Shown here in pieces: positions 1 through 9,446 of a stretch of DNA of 64,000 nucleotides (its first letter is position 1; every line of letters starts with the position of its first letter). The notes under the pieces were generated by a model. The model was not told where the DNA came from and did not search any database. It saw only the letters and a list, made by a program, of their open reading frames with translations. Both the position numbers and the translations under genes were made by a program. Source of the DNA: Acinetobacter piscicola (GTDB lineage: Bacteria; Pseudomonadota; Gammaproteobacteria; Pseudomonadales; Moraxellaceae). The DNA is taken from NCBI RefSeq assembly GCF_015218165.1, contig NZ_CP048659.1, positions 1,116,001 to 1,180,000 on the forward strand. Direction: 5' to 3'.

Positions 1-27
1 TTACGTGAACAGTTGCAGTGGCGATAA
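1..27 (+). CDS. possible 3' end of an upstream gene (partial)
   Basis: Frame 1 reads eight sense codons (ending Gln-Trp-Arg) and then TAA at 25-27, about 35 bases before trmL. This could be the tail of a gene that begins outside the window. Too little is present to name it or to exclude chance. Confidence 0.3.
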   Translation, partial: LREQLQWR

Positions 28-62
28 CACTGTAACTTTTATTCAAAATAGGTCAATCTCCC

Positions 63-545
63 GTGATACATGTTGTTTTATACGAACCTGAAATTCCTGC
101 AAATACTGGGAATATTATCCGTTTATGTGCCAATACAGGTGCACAATTACATTTGGTTAAGCCTCTGGGATTTCAATTAGATGATAAAAAATTGCGCCGT
201 GCGGGATTGGATTATCATGAATGGGCACATATGAAAGTATGGGAAAATTTTGAGCAATGTCTTGCGCATTTGGCTGAACAAGGTATTGAGCGTGATGCCA
301 TTTACCCATTAACCACGAAAGGTTTTGAAACGCCACATACTTCTGATTTAAACCGTCCAGTGGCTTTACTGATGGGACCAGAAACGCGTGGTTTGCCTGA
401 AGACGTTCGTATGATGTTTCCCAAAGCGCATTGGATTCGTTTACCGATGGCACCAAATTCGCGCAGTTTGAATTTATCCAATGCGACTGCGGTAATTTTA
501 TATGAAGCATGGCGTCAGCAAGGTTTTCAAACCTTAACAGACTAG
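63..545 (+). CDS. trmL: tRNA (cytidine(34)-2'-O)-methyltransferase TrmL
   Basis: SPOUT-class methyltransferase that uses S-adenosylmethionine to 2'-O-methylate the wobble base of tRNA-Leu isoacceptors in the cytoplasm. At 160 residues it has the normal length of the family. Visible motifs are PANTGN near residues 12-17, the SAM-knot segment GPETRG at 105-110 and the C-terminal PNSRSLNLS block at 131-139. Translation starts at GTG 63; a weak AGG lies about 11 bases upstream. A terminator follows the stop, so the gene ends its transcript. The related TrmJ/TrmH proteins share the fold, but the short length and motif wording point to TrmL. Confidence 0.93.
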   Translation: MIHVVLYEPEIPANTGNIIRLCANTGAQLHLVKPLGFQLDDKKLRRAGLDYHEWAHMKVWENFEQCLAHLAEQGIERDAIYPLTTKGFETPHTSDLNRPVALLMGPETRGLPEDVRMMFPKAHWIRLPMAPNSRSLNLSNATAVILYEAWRQQGFQTLTD

Positions 546-560
546 ACGCAATTACATTAT

Positions 561-588
561 AAATGCTCATGAATATGGGCATTTTTTT
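561..588 (+). terminator. rho-independent terminator after trmL
   Basis: A ten-base-pair stem (561-570 with 575-584, one G-T pair) with loop GAAT runs into a T tract. Confidence 0.75.
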
Positions 589-742
589 ATTGATATTAAG
601 TAAAGTTCAAAAGAATAGAATGTGTTTATTAAATTGATATCAATGCTTTTTATCATATCGAAATCAACGATGATATTTTTGCATTTTTAAGCTGATGTGT
701 GAACAATAAGAGCTCTAAACATAAATATATGATGACATTAAA

Positions 743-1435
743 ATGAAAACGATCGGTCTTATTGGAGGTATGAGTTGGGAATCTTCAGCGCTTTATTATC
801 AACAATTGAATCGTCAGATACAGCAACGTTATGGTGGTTTGCATTCTGCTCAAGTGATTTTAAATAGTGTTAATTTTCATGATATTGAAGTTTTGCAACG
901 AGAAAATCGTTGGGATGAAGCAGGGCAATATTTGGCAAAAATTGCTGTGCAGTTAGAAGCTGCAGGTGCTGATATCATCGCCTTATGTACCAACACCATG
1001 CATAAAGTTGCAGCCGAGATAGAAAGAGCAATATATCGCCCGTTTTTGCATATTGCGGATGCCACCATTCAAGCGATTCAGCAACAGAAAATACAACGGG
1101 TTGGCTTGCTAGGTACAGCATTTACCATGCAACAAGATTTTTATAAAGGTCGATTGTTGGCACAAGGCATTGATGTGCAGACGCCAAGTGCTCATGATCA
1201 AATCATCATTCATGACGTGATTTATCATGAATTGTGCCGTGGTCATGTCCTTGAATCTTCAAAACAACAATATTTAAATATTATTCAAGCCATGATCGAA
1301 CAAGGTATAGAAGGTGTGATTTTAGGCTGTACTGAAATTGGTTTATTGATTCAACAGCAAGATCTAAACATTCCTGTATTTGACACCACACAAATCCATG
1401 TCAATGCTTTGGTTGATTTTGCTTTGTCATTGTAA
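743..1435 (+). CDS. aspartate/glutamate racemase family protein
   Basis: Cofactor-independent amino-acid racemase of the Asp/Glu/hydantoin racemase superfamily (RacD/YgeA type), likely interconverting L- and D-aspartate or a related amino acid. The N-terminus carries the typical IGLIGGMSWESS segment. The two catalytic thiols are visible as Cys82 in LCTNTMHK and Cys196 in LGCTEIG. The length, 230 residues, is normal. It stands alone with roughly 200 bases of AT-rich DNA upstream. The exact substrate cannot be told from sequence; YgeA-type enzymes can have broad specificity. Confidence 0.88.
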   Translation: MKTIGLIGGMSWESSALYYQQLNRQIQQRYGGLHSAQVILNSVNFHDIEVLQRENRWDEAGQYLAKIAVQLEAAGADIIALCTNTMHKVAAEIERAIYRPFLHIADATIQAIQQQKIQRVGLLGTAFTMQQDFYKGRLLAQGIDVQTPSAHDQIIIHDVIYHELCRGHVLESSKQQYLNIIQAMIEQGIEGVILGCTEIGLLIQQQDLNIPVFDTTQIHVNALVDFALSL

Positions 1436-1470
1436 TTTTTTAATTCCTAGATTCAAAATTGATCGAAAAT

Positions 1471-1500
1471 AAAAAACCAGTGACGAATCACTGGTTTTGA
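1471..1500. terminator. bidirectional terminator between convergent genes
   Basis: Perfect 11-bp stem (1473-1483 with 1488-1498), loop CGAA, with A and T runs on the two sides. It serves the racemase gene on the plus strand and the Tim44-like gene on the minus strand. Confidence 0.8.
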
Positions 1501-1523
1501 TACATTTATGCTGTTGAATGAAA

Positions 1524-2519
1524 TTATGCTTGTTGAATGCCCGCAACGAGCCAGTCTTGTGTAGAACCTGCAGGTTTTACAAAATGCCAGATTTCTGTGA
1601 ATGGAACGGGTTGGCTATTCAAGTCTTCGCTCACTGTACCTGTAAAGCGTACGCTCACAACATATTGACCATTTTCTGTCGCTGAGTCAGTCACCATTGC
1701 ATTTAAATTAGAAAACTCAGCAACGTCTTGATCTTGGTTTGCCATGATATCGCTATACATAGACTGATAAAGATCAGGCGTTAAATAACGCTGAATTTCG
1801 TTAATATTGCTTGCAGTATTCATCGACTGAATATGGTTAAAACGTTGACGTGCAATACGTAAAAAGGCAGCAGGTTCAGTGCCATCTGGGAGTTGATTGC
1901 CGCTTTGTGTTGATGCCGCACCAAAAGGCGCTTGTGTTGCAGCAGAACCACCTACAGATTGACCAAAGATATTGGTGTTATCACCATTTTGTGCTGTAGA
2001 TGAGCGACCAAAAGGAGTCGAACTTGGTCCTGCATTATTAGGTGCATAAGGATTAGAGGCTGCTAATTTTTTTTTTGCACCAAATTTACGGAACAAGAAG
2101 AAAGCACCACCCGCAATCAGGATGAGCCAGATCCAACTTGGGATGCCGCCTTTTTCCTCTTCTTGCTGAGCCGCTGCTTGCTGTTTCGCTAATTCTGCAT
2201 CATTGGTCTGTGCTTGATTATTGGCATTGTTGTCGTCTGCCATTGCGTTTGCAGCAACAGCTCCAATCGCAGCACCTGCTACACCAGCAGCAACCATTTT
2301 ACCTACACCAGAACCAGATTTCTGTTGGGTATTTTGAGCAGGCATGGGTTGTTGTACAGGCGTAGCTTGTCGAGGTTGTGAGTAAGACTGACTTGGAGTA
2401 GCAGAGCGGCTCATACCATGACTTTTACCACCGCCTGCACGTTTAGCTTCCGCTAAAGGTGCAACCACCAATGCTGCCATCAGTACACCTGCCATTAAAC
2501 CACGCTGTCGAACTTCCAT
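1524..2519 (-). CDS. Tim44-like domain membrane protein
   Basis: A 331-residue protein with four visible parts: an N-terminal signal or anchor (about 1-25), a Ser/Gln/Pro/Ala-rich low-complexity stretch (30-120), a hydrophobic segment at about 127-143 followed by a basic patch, and a C-terminal domain from about residue 215. The C-terminal part resembles the bacterial Tim44-like domain, related to mitochondrial Tim44; bacterial members are poorly characterised. A run of ten A residues in the coding strand (plus-strand T at 2067-2076) encodes Lys149-151 just after the membrane segment and could slip. It is monocistronic, convergent with the racemase gene. Confidence 0.82.
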   Translation of the reverse strand: MEVRQRGLMAGVLMAALVVAPLAEAKRAGGGKSHGMSRSATPSQSYSQPRQATPVQQPMPAQNTQQKSGSGVGKMVAAGVAGAAIGAVAANAMADDNNANNQAQTNDAELAKQQAAAQQEEEKGGIPSWIWLILIAGGAFFLFRKFGAKKKLAASNPYAPNNAGPSSTPFGRSSTAQNGDNTNIFGQSVGGSAATQAPFGAASTQSGNQLPDGTEPAAFLRIARQRFNHIQSMNTASNINEIQRYLTPDLYQSMYSDIMANQDQDVAEFSNLNAMVTDSATENGQYVVSVRFTGTVSEDLNSQPVPFTEIWHFVKPAGSTQDWLVAGIQQA

Positions 2520-2640
2520 TGAATTTTCCTACTAGAAATAATATGTTGATTGAACTTCTATATATGCAGCTTTTTCAGTGAAATTTCAAGAATGATTGCC
2601 ATTTTTTTGCACAGTCATTCACATAAAGACAACGATTTCT

Positions 2641-4029
2641 TTAATTATGCTCATCACACAGTTGAATGGCTTCAGTCAAAGCTTCATGTAAGCGAGCAAC
2701 AGCAATGATTTGTACCCCAGCGATCGGTTTTTGTGGTGCATTGCCACGTGGCACAATGATGTATTTAAAACCATGTTTAATGGCTTCTTTTAAGCGTTCC
2801 TGACCATTGGGTACAGGACGTATCTCACCCGATAACCCGACCTCACCAAAGACAGCAAGCTGTTGGGGGAGTGCTTTGGAGCGTAAACTCGACGCACAGG
2901 CTAAAAGCACGGCTAAATCTGACCCTGTTTCCGTAATCTTTAAGCCGCCGACCACATTGACATAAACATCTTGTCCTGATGTTTGTACCCCACCATGACG
3001 ATGCATCACGGCCAACAACATATTTAAACGGTTTTGTTCCAAACCTAAAGCAACACGGCGAGGTTGTCCATGTGCATCATCGACCAAAGCTTGTACCTCA
3101 ACCAAAAGAGGACGTGTACCTTCACGGCTGATCATCACCACTGAACCGGGAATAGCTTCATCATAACGGCTCAAAAAAATGGCTGAGGGATTAGCCACTT
3201 CTTTTAAGCCTTTATCCGTCATGCCAAATACGCCCAGTTCATTGACCGCACCAAAACGGTTTTTTACGGCACGAATCATACGGTAGCGTGAGTCAGATTG
3301 TCCTTCAAAATACAAAACACAGTCGACCATGTGTTCTAAAACACGAGGCCCTGCAAGCGAACCTTCTTTGGTGACATGACCGACAATAAATAATGCAGTA
3401 CCACTGTTTTTGGCAAAACGGGTTAAAAGCGCAGCCGACTCACGGATCTGGGAAACGCCGCCAGGTGCAGATTGTAAAGTTTCAGTATATAAGGTTTGGA
3501 TCGAGTCTAAAATTGCAACGGATGGACGCAGTTGCGCCAAGGTTTCACAAATACGCTCTACACAGGTTTCCGCCATGACTTGCAGTTTATCAGTAGGTAG
3601 ATCTAAACGGTTGGCACGTAATGCCACTTGTGACAAAGATTCTTCACCTGTGACATACAGTGCTGAGCTGTTGGCTGCTGCCATATAGGTTGCAGTTTGT
3701 AGCAAAATAGTGGATTTACCAATGCCAGGATCGCCGCCAATCAAGACCACAGAGCCTGTCACCAAGCCACCGCCAAGGACACGATCAAATTCACCAATTC
3801 CTGTTGCGAGACGAGTTTCAGTCGACACTGCAACTTTATTTAAGGTCGTCACATTCGCTGCTTGACCTGCATAGCCACCCCCCATAGGTTTGGCACGGTG
3901 TGATACCACAGGTTCTATACGCACTTCAGTCAAGCTATTCCATTCACCACAGTCAGAACATTGTCCTGACCATTTGGGATGATCTGTGCCACATTGTTCG
4001 CAACGATAGAGTGTTTTTGCTTTTGCCAT
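2641..4029 (-). CDS. radA: DNA repair protein RadA
   Basis: RecA-related ATPase that helps process recombination intermediates and extends D-loops. Domains in order: an N-terminal zinc finger with Cys10, Cys13, Cys24 and Cys27; a RecA-like ATPase with Walker A GDPGIGKST at 99-107; the RadA-specific KNRFG motif at 256-260; and a C-terminal Lon-protease-like domain. At 462 residues it matches the family (about 455-460). It lies upstream of the Tim44-like gene on the same strand with a 121-base gap; I see no shared regulation. Confidence 0.97.
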   Translation of the reverse strand: MAKAKTLYRCEQCGTDHPKWSGQCSDCGEWNSLTEVRIEPVVSHRAKPMGGGYAGQAANVTTLNKVAVSTETRLATGIGEFDRVLGGGLVTGSVVLIGGDPGIGKSTILLQTATYMAAANSSALYVTGEESLSQVALRANRLDLPTDKLQVMAETCVERICETLAQLRPSVAILDSIQTLYTETLQSAPGGVSQIRESAALLTRFAKNSGTALFIVGHVTKEGSLAGPRVLEHMVDCVLYFEGQSDSRYRMIRAVKNRFGAVNELGVFGMTDKGLKEVANPSAIFLSRYDEAIPGSVVMISREGTRPLLVEVQALVDDAHGQPRRVALGLEQNRLNMLLAVMHRHGGVQTSGQDVYVNVVGGLKITETGSDLAVLLACASSLRSKALPQQLAVFGEVGLSGEIRPVPNGQERLKEAIKHGFKYIIVPRGNAPQKPIAGVQIIAVARLHEALTEAIQLCDEHN

Positions 4030-4098
4030 AATTGTTTATATAATTTCAATTTTGTTTGGACTATACAATAAATTTGTTCATATCAGCAGATAGATATT

Positions 4099-4125
4099 AA
4101 AAAGAGCGACTGTTTAAGTCGCTCT
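4099..4125 (-). terminator. terminator of the AGCS symporter gene
   Basis: Nine-bp stem (4103-4111 with 4117-4125), loop of five, followed on the minus strand by a T run (plus-strand A at 4099-4103). Confidence 0.72.
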
Positions 4126-4165
4126 GATCTCAAATTTGAATTAAATCCATAGATCTTCATTTATG

Positions 4166-5521
4166 TTAATACAATTCACCTGATTTACGTTTATCAAGGA
4201 AATCCTTAGTTTCTTTCACAATTACGCTTGAAAGTAATAATAAGGCAATTAAGTTTGGAATTGCCATTAAACCGTTAAAGGTATCTGCAAATAGCCAGAC
4301 TAAGTCAAGCGTTGCTACCGTTCCAATAAAGACTGTTGCGATATACATTAAACGGTAAATGAGGACAAATTTTTCACCCAATAAATAGGTCGCGCACTTT
4401 TCACCATAATAACACCAGCCTAAAATAGTAGAGTAGGCAAAGAAAATAATCCCGAATGTTACCACCCAACCGCCAACCCCTGGTAGCAAACGATCAAAAA
4501 TATGTGTAGTTAACACTGCACCTGTTTCTGTACCAAAAGTATTTCCAGCAACCAGATAACCCATGACTAAAACAATACCTGTGATACTACATACAATAAT
4601 AGTGTCGATAAATGTACCCGTCATGGATACTAGGCCTTGACGAACAGGGTGATCCGTTTTCGCTGCGGCGGCTGCAATTGGTGCAGAACCCATACCAGCT
4701 TCATTGGAGAATACACCACGTGCTACACCATAACGAATCACAGCACCAATGGCACCACCTGCAACTGCTTCACCTGTAAACGCATCTGTGAAAATTAACT
4801 TTAAAGCAGGTATGACTAATTCTAGATTACTGAAGATAATTGCTAAGCCACCCAGTACGTAACCAATTGCCATAATTGGGACAATAAAGGACGCTGCTTT
4901 AGCAATCGACTTAATTCCGCCTAAAATCACCAAGGCTGAAAAGACAGTAATGATAATTCCTGTAACCCAGGTTTGAACTCCCATGCTATTTTCGACTGCA
5001 AGTGCAACGGTGTTTGACTGTACTGAACTACCAATGCCAAAGGATGCAATTGTACCGAATAAAGCAAATAAAACAGCAAGCCATTTCCATTTTAGTCCAC
5101 GTTCAATATAGTACATTGGGCCACCTGATTTTTGCCCATTCTCGTTGGTGACTCGATATTTAACTGCCAATACACCTTCACCATATTTGGTAGCCATTCC
5201 TACTAATGCAGTCATCCACATCCAAAAGACGGCACCTGGTCCACCGAGCACACATGCTGTGGCAACTCCAGCGATATTTCCTGTGCCAATAGTGGCAGAA
5301 AGAGCTGTCATTAAAGCACCAAACTGGGAAATATCGCCATCGCTACTTTTGGCTTTATCATGTCGTCCAAACACTTGTTTGAAGGCGAAGGGGAGGAGTC
5401 TAAATTGTAAAAACATTAAGCGCAGAGTGAGAAAAATCCCCGTACCGACCAACAAAACAAGCATGTAGGGTCCCCAGACCCAACCGCTAAGTGTTTCCAT
5501 CGCTGATTGTAAGTTTTGCAT
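4166..5521 (-). CDS. alanine/glycine:cation symporter (AGCS family)
   Basis: Inner-membrane sodium- or proton-coupled importer of alanine or glycine (AlsT/DagA type). The protein has 451 residues and about ten hydrophobic segments. The family's conserved GTGNIAGVATA stretch is near residues 79-89, GGPMYYIERGL in the second third, and NEAGMGSAP around 273-281. It is transcribed away from a CycA-type permease across a 386-base divergent region, so both genes may answer to the same amino-acid signal. Exact substrate and coupling ion are inferred from the family. Confidence 0.93.
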   Translation of the reverse strand: MQNLQSAMETLSGWVWGPYMLVLLVGTGIFLTLRLMFLQFRLLPFAFKQVFGRHDKAKSSDGDISQFGALMTALSATIGTGNIAGVATACVLGGPGAVFWMWMTALVGMATKYGEGVLAVKYRVTNENGQKSGGPMYYIERGLKWKWLAVLFALFGTIASFGIGSSVQSNTVALAVENSMGVQTWVTGIIITVFSALVILGGIKSIAKAASFIVPIMAIGYVLGGLAIIFSNLELVIPALKLIFTDAFTGEAVAGGAIGAVIRYGVARGVFSNEAGMGSAPIAAAAAKTDHPVRQGLVSMTGTFIDTIIVCSITGIVLVMGYLVAGNTFGTETGAVLTTHIFDRLLPGVGGWVVTFGIIFFAYSTILGWCYYGEKCATYLLGEKFVLIYRLMYIATVFIGTVATLDLVWLFADTFNGLMAIPNLIALLLLSSVIVKETKDFLDKRKSGELY

Positions 5522-5907
5522 ATTCGCTTCTTCTTTTTCCTGATCTGTTATTTACATAGCAATTAAGCAAATGCTATGCCATCCCTGTATTTATGTGTTT
5601 TTGGATTGTTTATTAATTCAATTGAAAATTGGTCTAATCATCAAAATGGGTAAACAAATCCATATTGTTTTTTCCAATGATTTCTTTTTTGACATAGATT
5701 TATTTAACTTACAAGTCATTTTCTATGTTTAACAATCAATAAAAATAGTTGATTTTAATTATTGATTTTTATAAATATTAATAAAATTAAATAAAATCAT
5801 GTGATTATTAGTGTGTAACTATTGATCTTTGAAATAAAAAGCTGCTGCGCAATGAATGAACAAACTTGATAATTTTTTTTTATTTTTTAGCAAAATTAAG
5901 CTAATTT
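5522..5907. promoter_or_regulatory. divergent intergenic region between two amino-acid transporters
   Basis: A 386-base, very AT-rich gap between divergent genes. It must hold both promoters, but I could not pick out a convincing -35/-10 pair or an operator. No open frame here looks coding. Confidence 0.4.
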
Positions 5908-5937
5908 GTGCAAATTAACACGAATGTTGAATTAAAA

Positions 5938-7353
5938 ATGTCTAATGAAAATCAAAAGTCTTCTGTAGATTCAGGAGAATTGGCAAGAAGTTTATCGAAT
6001 CGACATCTACAGTTAATTGCGATTGGTGGTGCGATTGGAACAGGACTGTTCATGGGGTCAGGCTCTACGATTAGTAAAGCTGGACCCTCGATATTAATTA
6101 TTTATATGTTGATTGGTTTGATGGTGTTCTTCGTCATGCGTGCGCTTGGTGAATTATTATTGTCAAACTTAAAATATAAGTCATTTATTGATTTATCCAC
6201 CGATTTAATTGGTCCTTGGGCAGGCTATTTTGTTGGATGGACCTATTGGCTATGTTGGGTCACGATTGGAATCGCAGATTTATCTGCCATTATTTACTAT
6301 TTAGAGTTTTTTAATAATGGGGCATCCTTTACGCCATTAGGAGGGCTTTTAATTAGTACGGTTGCCATACTGTTTGTACTTGGTCTGAACTTGCTCACTG
6401 TACGACTGTTTGGTGAAATGGAGTTTTGGTTTGCCATGGTTAAAATTACAGCCATCATTGTGTTGATTGCTGTCGGTTTATGGATGGTCTTTACTGGGTT
6501 TACGAGCGAATCAGGTGCCGTGGCAAGTATCTCCAATCTTTGGTCACATGGGGGGATTTTCCCGAAAGGTTTAGATGGATTTTTGGCAGGTTTTCAAATC
6601 GCAATTTTTGCCTTTGTAGGTGTCGAATTGGTCGGTACAACGGCTGCTGAAACACAAGATCCTAAACGTAATTTACCTAAAGCAATTAATTCGATTCCAA
6701 TCCGTATCATCATTTTCTATGTTTTAGCTTTGTTTGTCGTGATGTGTGTAACACCTTGGGATCAAATTAATCCGAAAGTGAGTCCATTTGTAAATATTTT
6801 CTCACAAGCGGGTATTGCATCTGCTGCGATTATCATGAACTTGGTAGTATTGTCATCGGTGATGTCATCCATGAACAGTGGTGTATTTTCAACCAGTCGT
6901 ATGCTATTTGGTTTATCGACAGATCAACAAGCACCAAAATTATTTGGTAAATTGTCGAAATCTTCTGTGCCTGCAAAAGCATTGATTTTTTCATCGATCT
7001 GTATCTTTTTAGGTGCATTTGTTCAATATGTGTATAAGGTTCAAACAGGAACCAATGATGAAGTTACGGCGTTTACCTTAGCGACAACTTTATCAACCAT
7101 TCTATTTATATGTGTATGGATTATTATTATGTGGAGTTATATTAACTACCGCAGAAATAAACCTGAACTACATGCACAATCTACATTTAAGCTGCCTGGC
7201 GGTGTGTTTACATGTGTGGTTGTGATTTTATTTTTCTTAGCAACCGTGTATTTCCTTGCTTTAGATGAAACGACATTAGAGGCTTTAAAAGTAAGTCCAA
7301 TTTGGTTAATCATTTTAGCAATTGGTTATTTTGTATTTTATAAGAAAAAATAA
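5938..7353 (+). CDS. cycA: amino-acid permease, D-serine/D-alanine/glycine transporter type
   Basis: APC-superfamily inner-membrane permease of about twelve helices. It follows E. coli CycA closely from memory: NRHLQLIAIGGAIGTGLFMG at the start of helix 1, then GPWAGYF-GWTYW, the FGEMEFWFA segment, FAFVGVELVGTTAAET and NSGVFSTSRMLFGL. The likely substrates are glycine, D-alanine and D-serine by proton symport. I chose ATG 5938, giving 471 residues (E. coli CycA has 470); a GTG at 5908 would add ten residues. No strong ribosome-binding site marks either start. A terminator follows the stop. Confidence 0.9.
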   Translation: MSNENQKSSVDSGELARSLSNRHLQLIAIGGAIGTGLFMGSGSTISKAGPSILIIYMLIGLMVFFVMRALGELLLSNLKYKSFIDLSTDLIGPWAGYFVGWTYWLCWVTIGIADLSAIIYYLEFFNNGASFTPLGGLLISTVAILFVLGLNLLTVRLFGEMEFWFAMVKITAIIVLIAVGLWMVFTGFTSESGAVASISNLWSHGGIFPKGLDGFLAGFQIAIFAFVGVELVGTTAAETQDPKRNLPKAINSIPIRIIIFYVLALFVVMCVTPWDQINPKVSPFVNIFSQAGIASAAIIMNLVVLSSVMSSMNSGVFSTSRMLFGLSTDQQAPKLFGKLSKSSVPAKALIFSSICIFLGAFVQYVYKVQTGTNDEVTAFTLATTLSTILFICVWIIIMWSYINYRRNKPELHAQSTFKLPGGVFTCVVVILFFLATVYFLALDETTLEALKVSPIWLIILAIGYFVFYKKK

Positions 7354-7372
7354 TCCTATTGAATGTTCTTTT

Positions 7373-7408
7373 AAAAACTGTCTGATGGAAACATGAGGCA
7401 GTTTTTTT
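7373..7408 (+). terminator. terminator after cycA
   Basis: Eleven-bp stem (7373-7383 with 7396-7406, one G-T pair) ending in a T tract. Confidence 0.7.
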
Positions 7409-7501
7409 ATGCGACAAAGTTTGACGTTATAGTTGATTTGATCATAAAAAATGCTAGAAGCAAAATTTAGGCTGTATTAAGATATTATTTTTATTATAAA
7501 A

Positions 7502-9079
7502 ATGGGGACAGGGATGGGGCATGACGAACAGTATTTACAACGACATTTACAAGAAATATTTCGGGTGCATGGACTTTCACATAATCATGAGATCAGAAAT
7601 GGTCATGCTGCATGGCAACAGCTGATTCAAGACAAATATCAACAAGAACCTTGTCAATTATTAGCATTATGCATGGTTTATGTTGAAAGTTTACAGTCCG
7701 CTTTACCCATTTCTGAAACAAAAATTCACTATGTAGAACATGCGCAAAACATTGCCAATTTTTATCGAGATCATGTGGAGCAACGCACACGTATTCTAAC
7801 TGTGTTGAATGAGTTGTTGCTATTAGGTGAGGCTTATTTTGCACAACCACGTCTGTTTAAAGATTATGTGGCTAAAGGCATGTTTGAGCTTAAAGAAATT
7901 TTAGAGCGGACACAGGCATTGTGGGATTTACAGCAACTGTATCACAATGGAGATTTTAAATTTTCAGCAGGATTACTACCGCTGTTAGACCGCTATATTG
8001 CGTTGTTAGACCCTTATCAGGCATTGAATTATGATGAGCGTGAACCTTTAATTCAAGATTTACAGTTAGAGATTGTGCAACAATATCCTGAAGATATTTT
8101 AAATTTATTTTTATTTGCGCTTAAAGAAGAAGAATATTTTCATTATTGGGTCAGTAAAAAATTGTTTTTTATTTTGATGGAACAAAAAAATAAGCGTTTA
8201 AATCGACCTGAAATTTTAGAAAAATTAGTACAAGAATTTGATCTAATTATTAAAAAAATGATTTATGCCAAACCATTTATTCTGCATTTGGCCTTTTCAA
8301 TCGAAAAAATCGCCAAAGCGCAACAACTCAATCATGCCATTGTAGACGCGATGGTGCAGATTCAGTTTACCAAACACAGTACCCAATCTATAGCCATGCG
8401 CCGTTTGGAACAAATTCAACACAAAGTCAGTGACTTGGCAACAGCATTTACGCAACAAAACACACTCAGTTCTGCTCAATATGCAGATATAGAATATCAG
8501 TTACCGTTGTCTGCGGTGACGCCAAGTAGGACATTTTATAGTGCGATGCCTTTGGTTTGGGTAGATATTTTACAACAAGAATTTACAGCTTTTGATAGAC
8601 CGAAAAAAGCAGATTGGCAGATATTTTGGCAGCATGTAGACAATGTGAGTGCGAAAAAGCCTAGCCAAAAATGGTTAAAAAAAGCTGAAGAAATTTTACA
8701 GTCATCCATTCAGGAGGCTTATGTACAGCGTGTGTCAGGATGGATGACGTTAATTGAGCAAAATTCACCGCGAAATATGCGTGTATTTGACAGTAAAAAT
8801 GAAAATACGTTGAAAGGCGTGTTGTGGTTTTTATTGTTATTGCCTGTACAGCAAGAGGTGATTGCATTATTAAGTCGTGTTGTGCAGATTGGTTATCGTA
8901 AAATTGCCGGGATCGGTGCAAATAGCACCAATTTAGCAAATGCAGCCATCTATGTCTTATTGCAGCAGGGTGAAAGTGGTAGACAAGCGTTGCATGATTT
9001 ATACGAACATTTATCTTATGACATTGCTAAAAATGCGATTCAAAAAGCATTGGACAGTGTTGGAGAACATACAGACTAA
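7502..9079 (+). CDS. uncharacterised protein with a DUF4132/MolR-like C-terminal helical region
   Basis: A predicted cytoplasmic, largely helical protein of 525 residues; I see no signal peptide or membrane segment. I do not recognise the whole protein. The last 94 residues (432-525) contain LKGVLWFLLLLP, YRKIAGIG, LANAAIYVLLQQG and IQKALDSVG, which resemble the helical block of DUF4132/WGR-associated (MolR-like) proteins as I remember them. That would be a partial, family-level likeness only. The start is uncertain: ATG 7502 or ATG 7514, neither with a good ribosome-binding site. It precedes lptM but a weak hairpin separates them. Confidence 0.7.
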   Translation: MGTGMGHDEQYLQRHLQEIFRVHGLSHNHEIRNGHAAWQQLIQDKYQQEPCQLLALCMVYVESLQSALPISETKIHYVEHAQNIANFYRDHVEQRTRILTVLNELLLLGEAYFAQPRLFKDYVAKGMFELKEILERTQALWDLQQLYHNGDFKFSAGLLPLLDRYIALLDPYQALNYDEREPLIQDLQLEIVQQYPEDILNLFLFALKEEEYFHYWVSKKLFFILMEQKNKRLNRPEILEKLVQEFDLIIKKMIYAKPFILHLAFSIEKIAKAQQLNHAIVDAMVQIQFTKHSTQSIAMRRLEQIQHKVSDLATAFTQQNTLSSAQYADIEYQLPLSAVTPSRTFYSAMPLVWVDILQQEFTAFDRPKKADWQIFWQHVDNVSAKKPSQKWLKKAEEILQSSIQEAYVQRVSGWMTLIEQNSPRNMRVFDSKNENTLKGVLWFLLLLPVQQEVIALLSRVVQIGYRKIAGIGANSTNLANAAIYVLLQQGESGRQALHDLYEHLSYDIAKNAIQKALDSVGEHTD

Positions 9080-9109
9080 TCTAGCAAATTTATTAATTTC
9101 ACTTATGTT

Positions 9110-9142
9110 AAAAGCCGATGAGTAAATCATAGGCTTTTGCTT
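9110..9142 (+). terminator. possible terminator after the 525-residue gene
   Basis: Interrupted stem: AAAAGCC at 9110-9116 with GGCTTTT at 9132-9138, plus an inner ATGA/TCAT pairing. The tail is TTTT after a GC interruption, so it is weak. Confidence 0.45.
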
Positions 9143-9197
9143 TTATCATCAGGGTGATCACGCTATACTGCCATAAAACATTGTATTGGGTACACTG

Positions 9198-9416
9198 ATG
9201 TATGCTATTTCAAATAAAATCGCTTTGCTGTCAATTTTTCTATTGTTAACAGCATGTGGTCAATCAGGTGAATTACAATTACCAAATGACCCAAATTATG
9301 ACAAACGTGCGCAATATTTGCTTTACCCAAATACAGACAGTCAAGCCACTTCTGCTGACAAAAAAGTAGTCGCAACTCTCGATGCACCTGCCGCATCACA
9401 AGTGACAACCAACTAA
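9198..9416 (+). CDS. lptM: small outer-membrane lipoprotein LptM (YifL family)
   Basis: A 72-residue lipoprotein. A hydrophobic signal ends in the lipobox LLTAC with Cys20 (counted from ATG 9198), followed by a short polar tail with the LPNDPNYDKRAQY segment typical of YifL/LptM. In E. coli LptM assists maturation of the LptD-LptE lipopolysaccharide translocon; that role here is inferred from family and from position just before lysA, where lptM is usually found in gammaproteobacteria. ATG 9198 is preferred over the upstream TTG 9186. Only 30 bases separate it from lysA, so the genes are probably cotranscribed. Confidence 0.82.
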   Translation: MYAISNKIALLSIFLLLTACGQSGELQLPNDPNYDKRAQYLLYPNTDSQATSADKKVVATLDAPAASQVTTN

Positions 9417-9446
9417 ATTTTTAGCGTTCATTGAAAGGATACATTC

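Noticed and set aside
157..582. 141-codon minus-strand open frame over trmL
   Set aside because: Antisense to a clear gene, no family likeness, and its span is set by codon bias in trmL.
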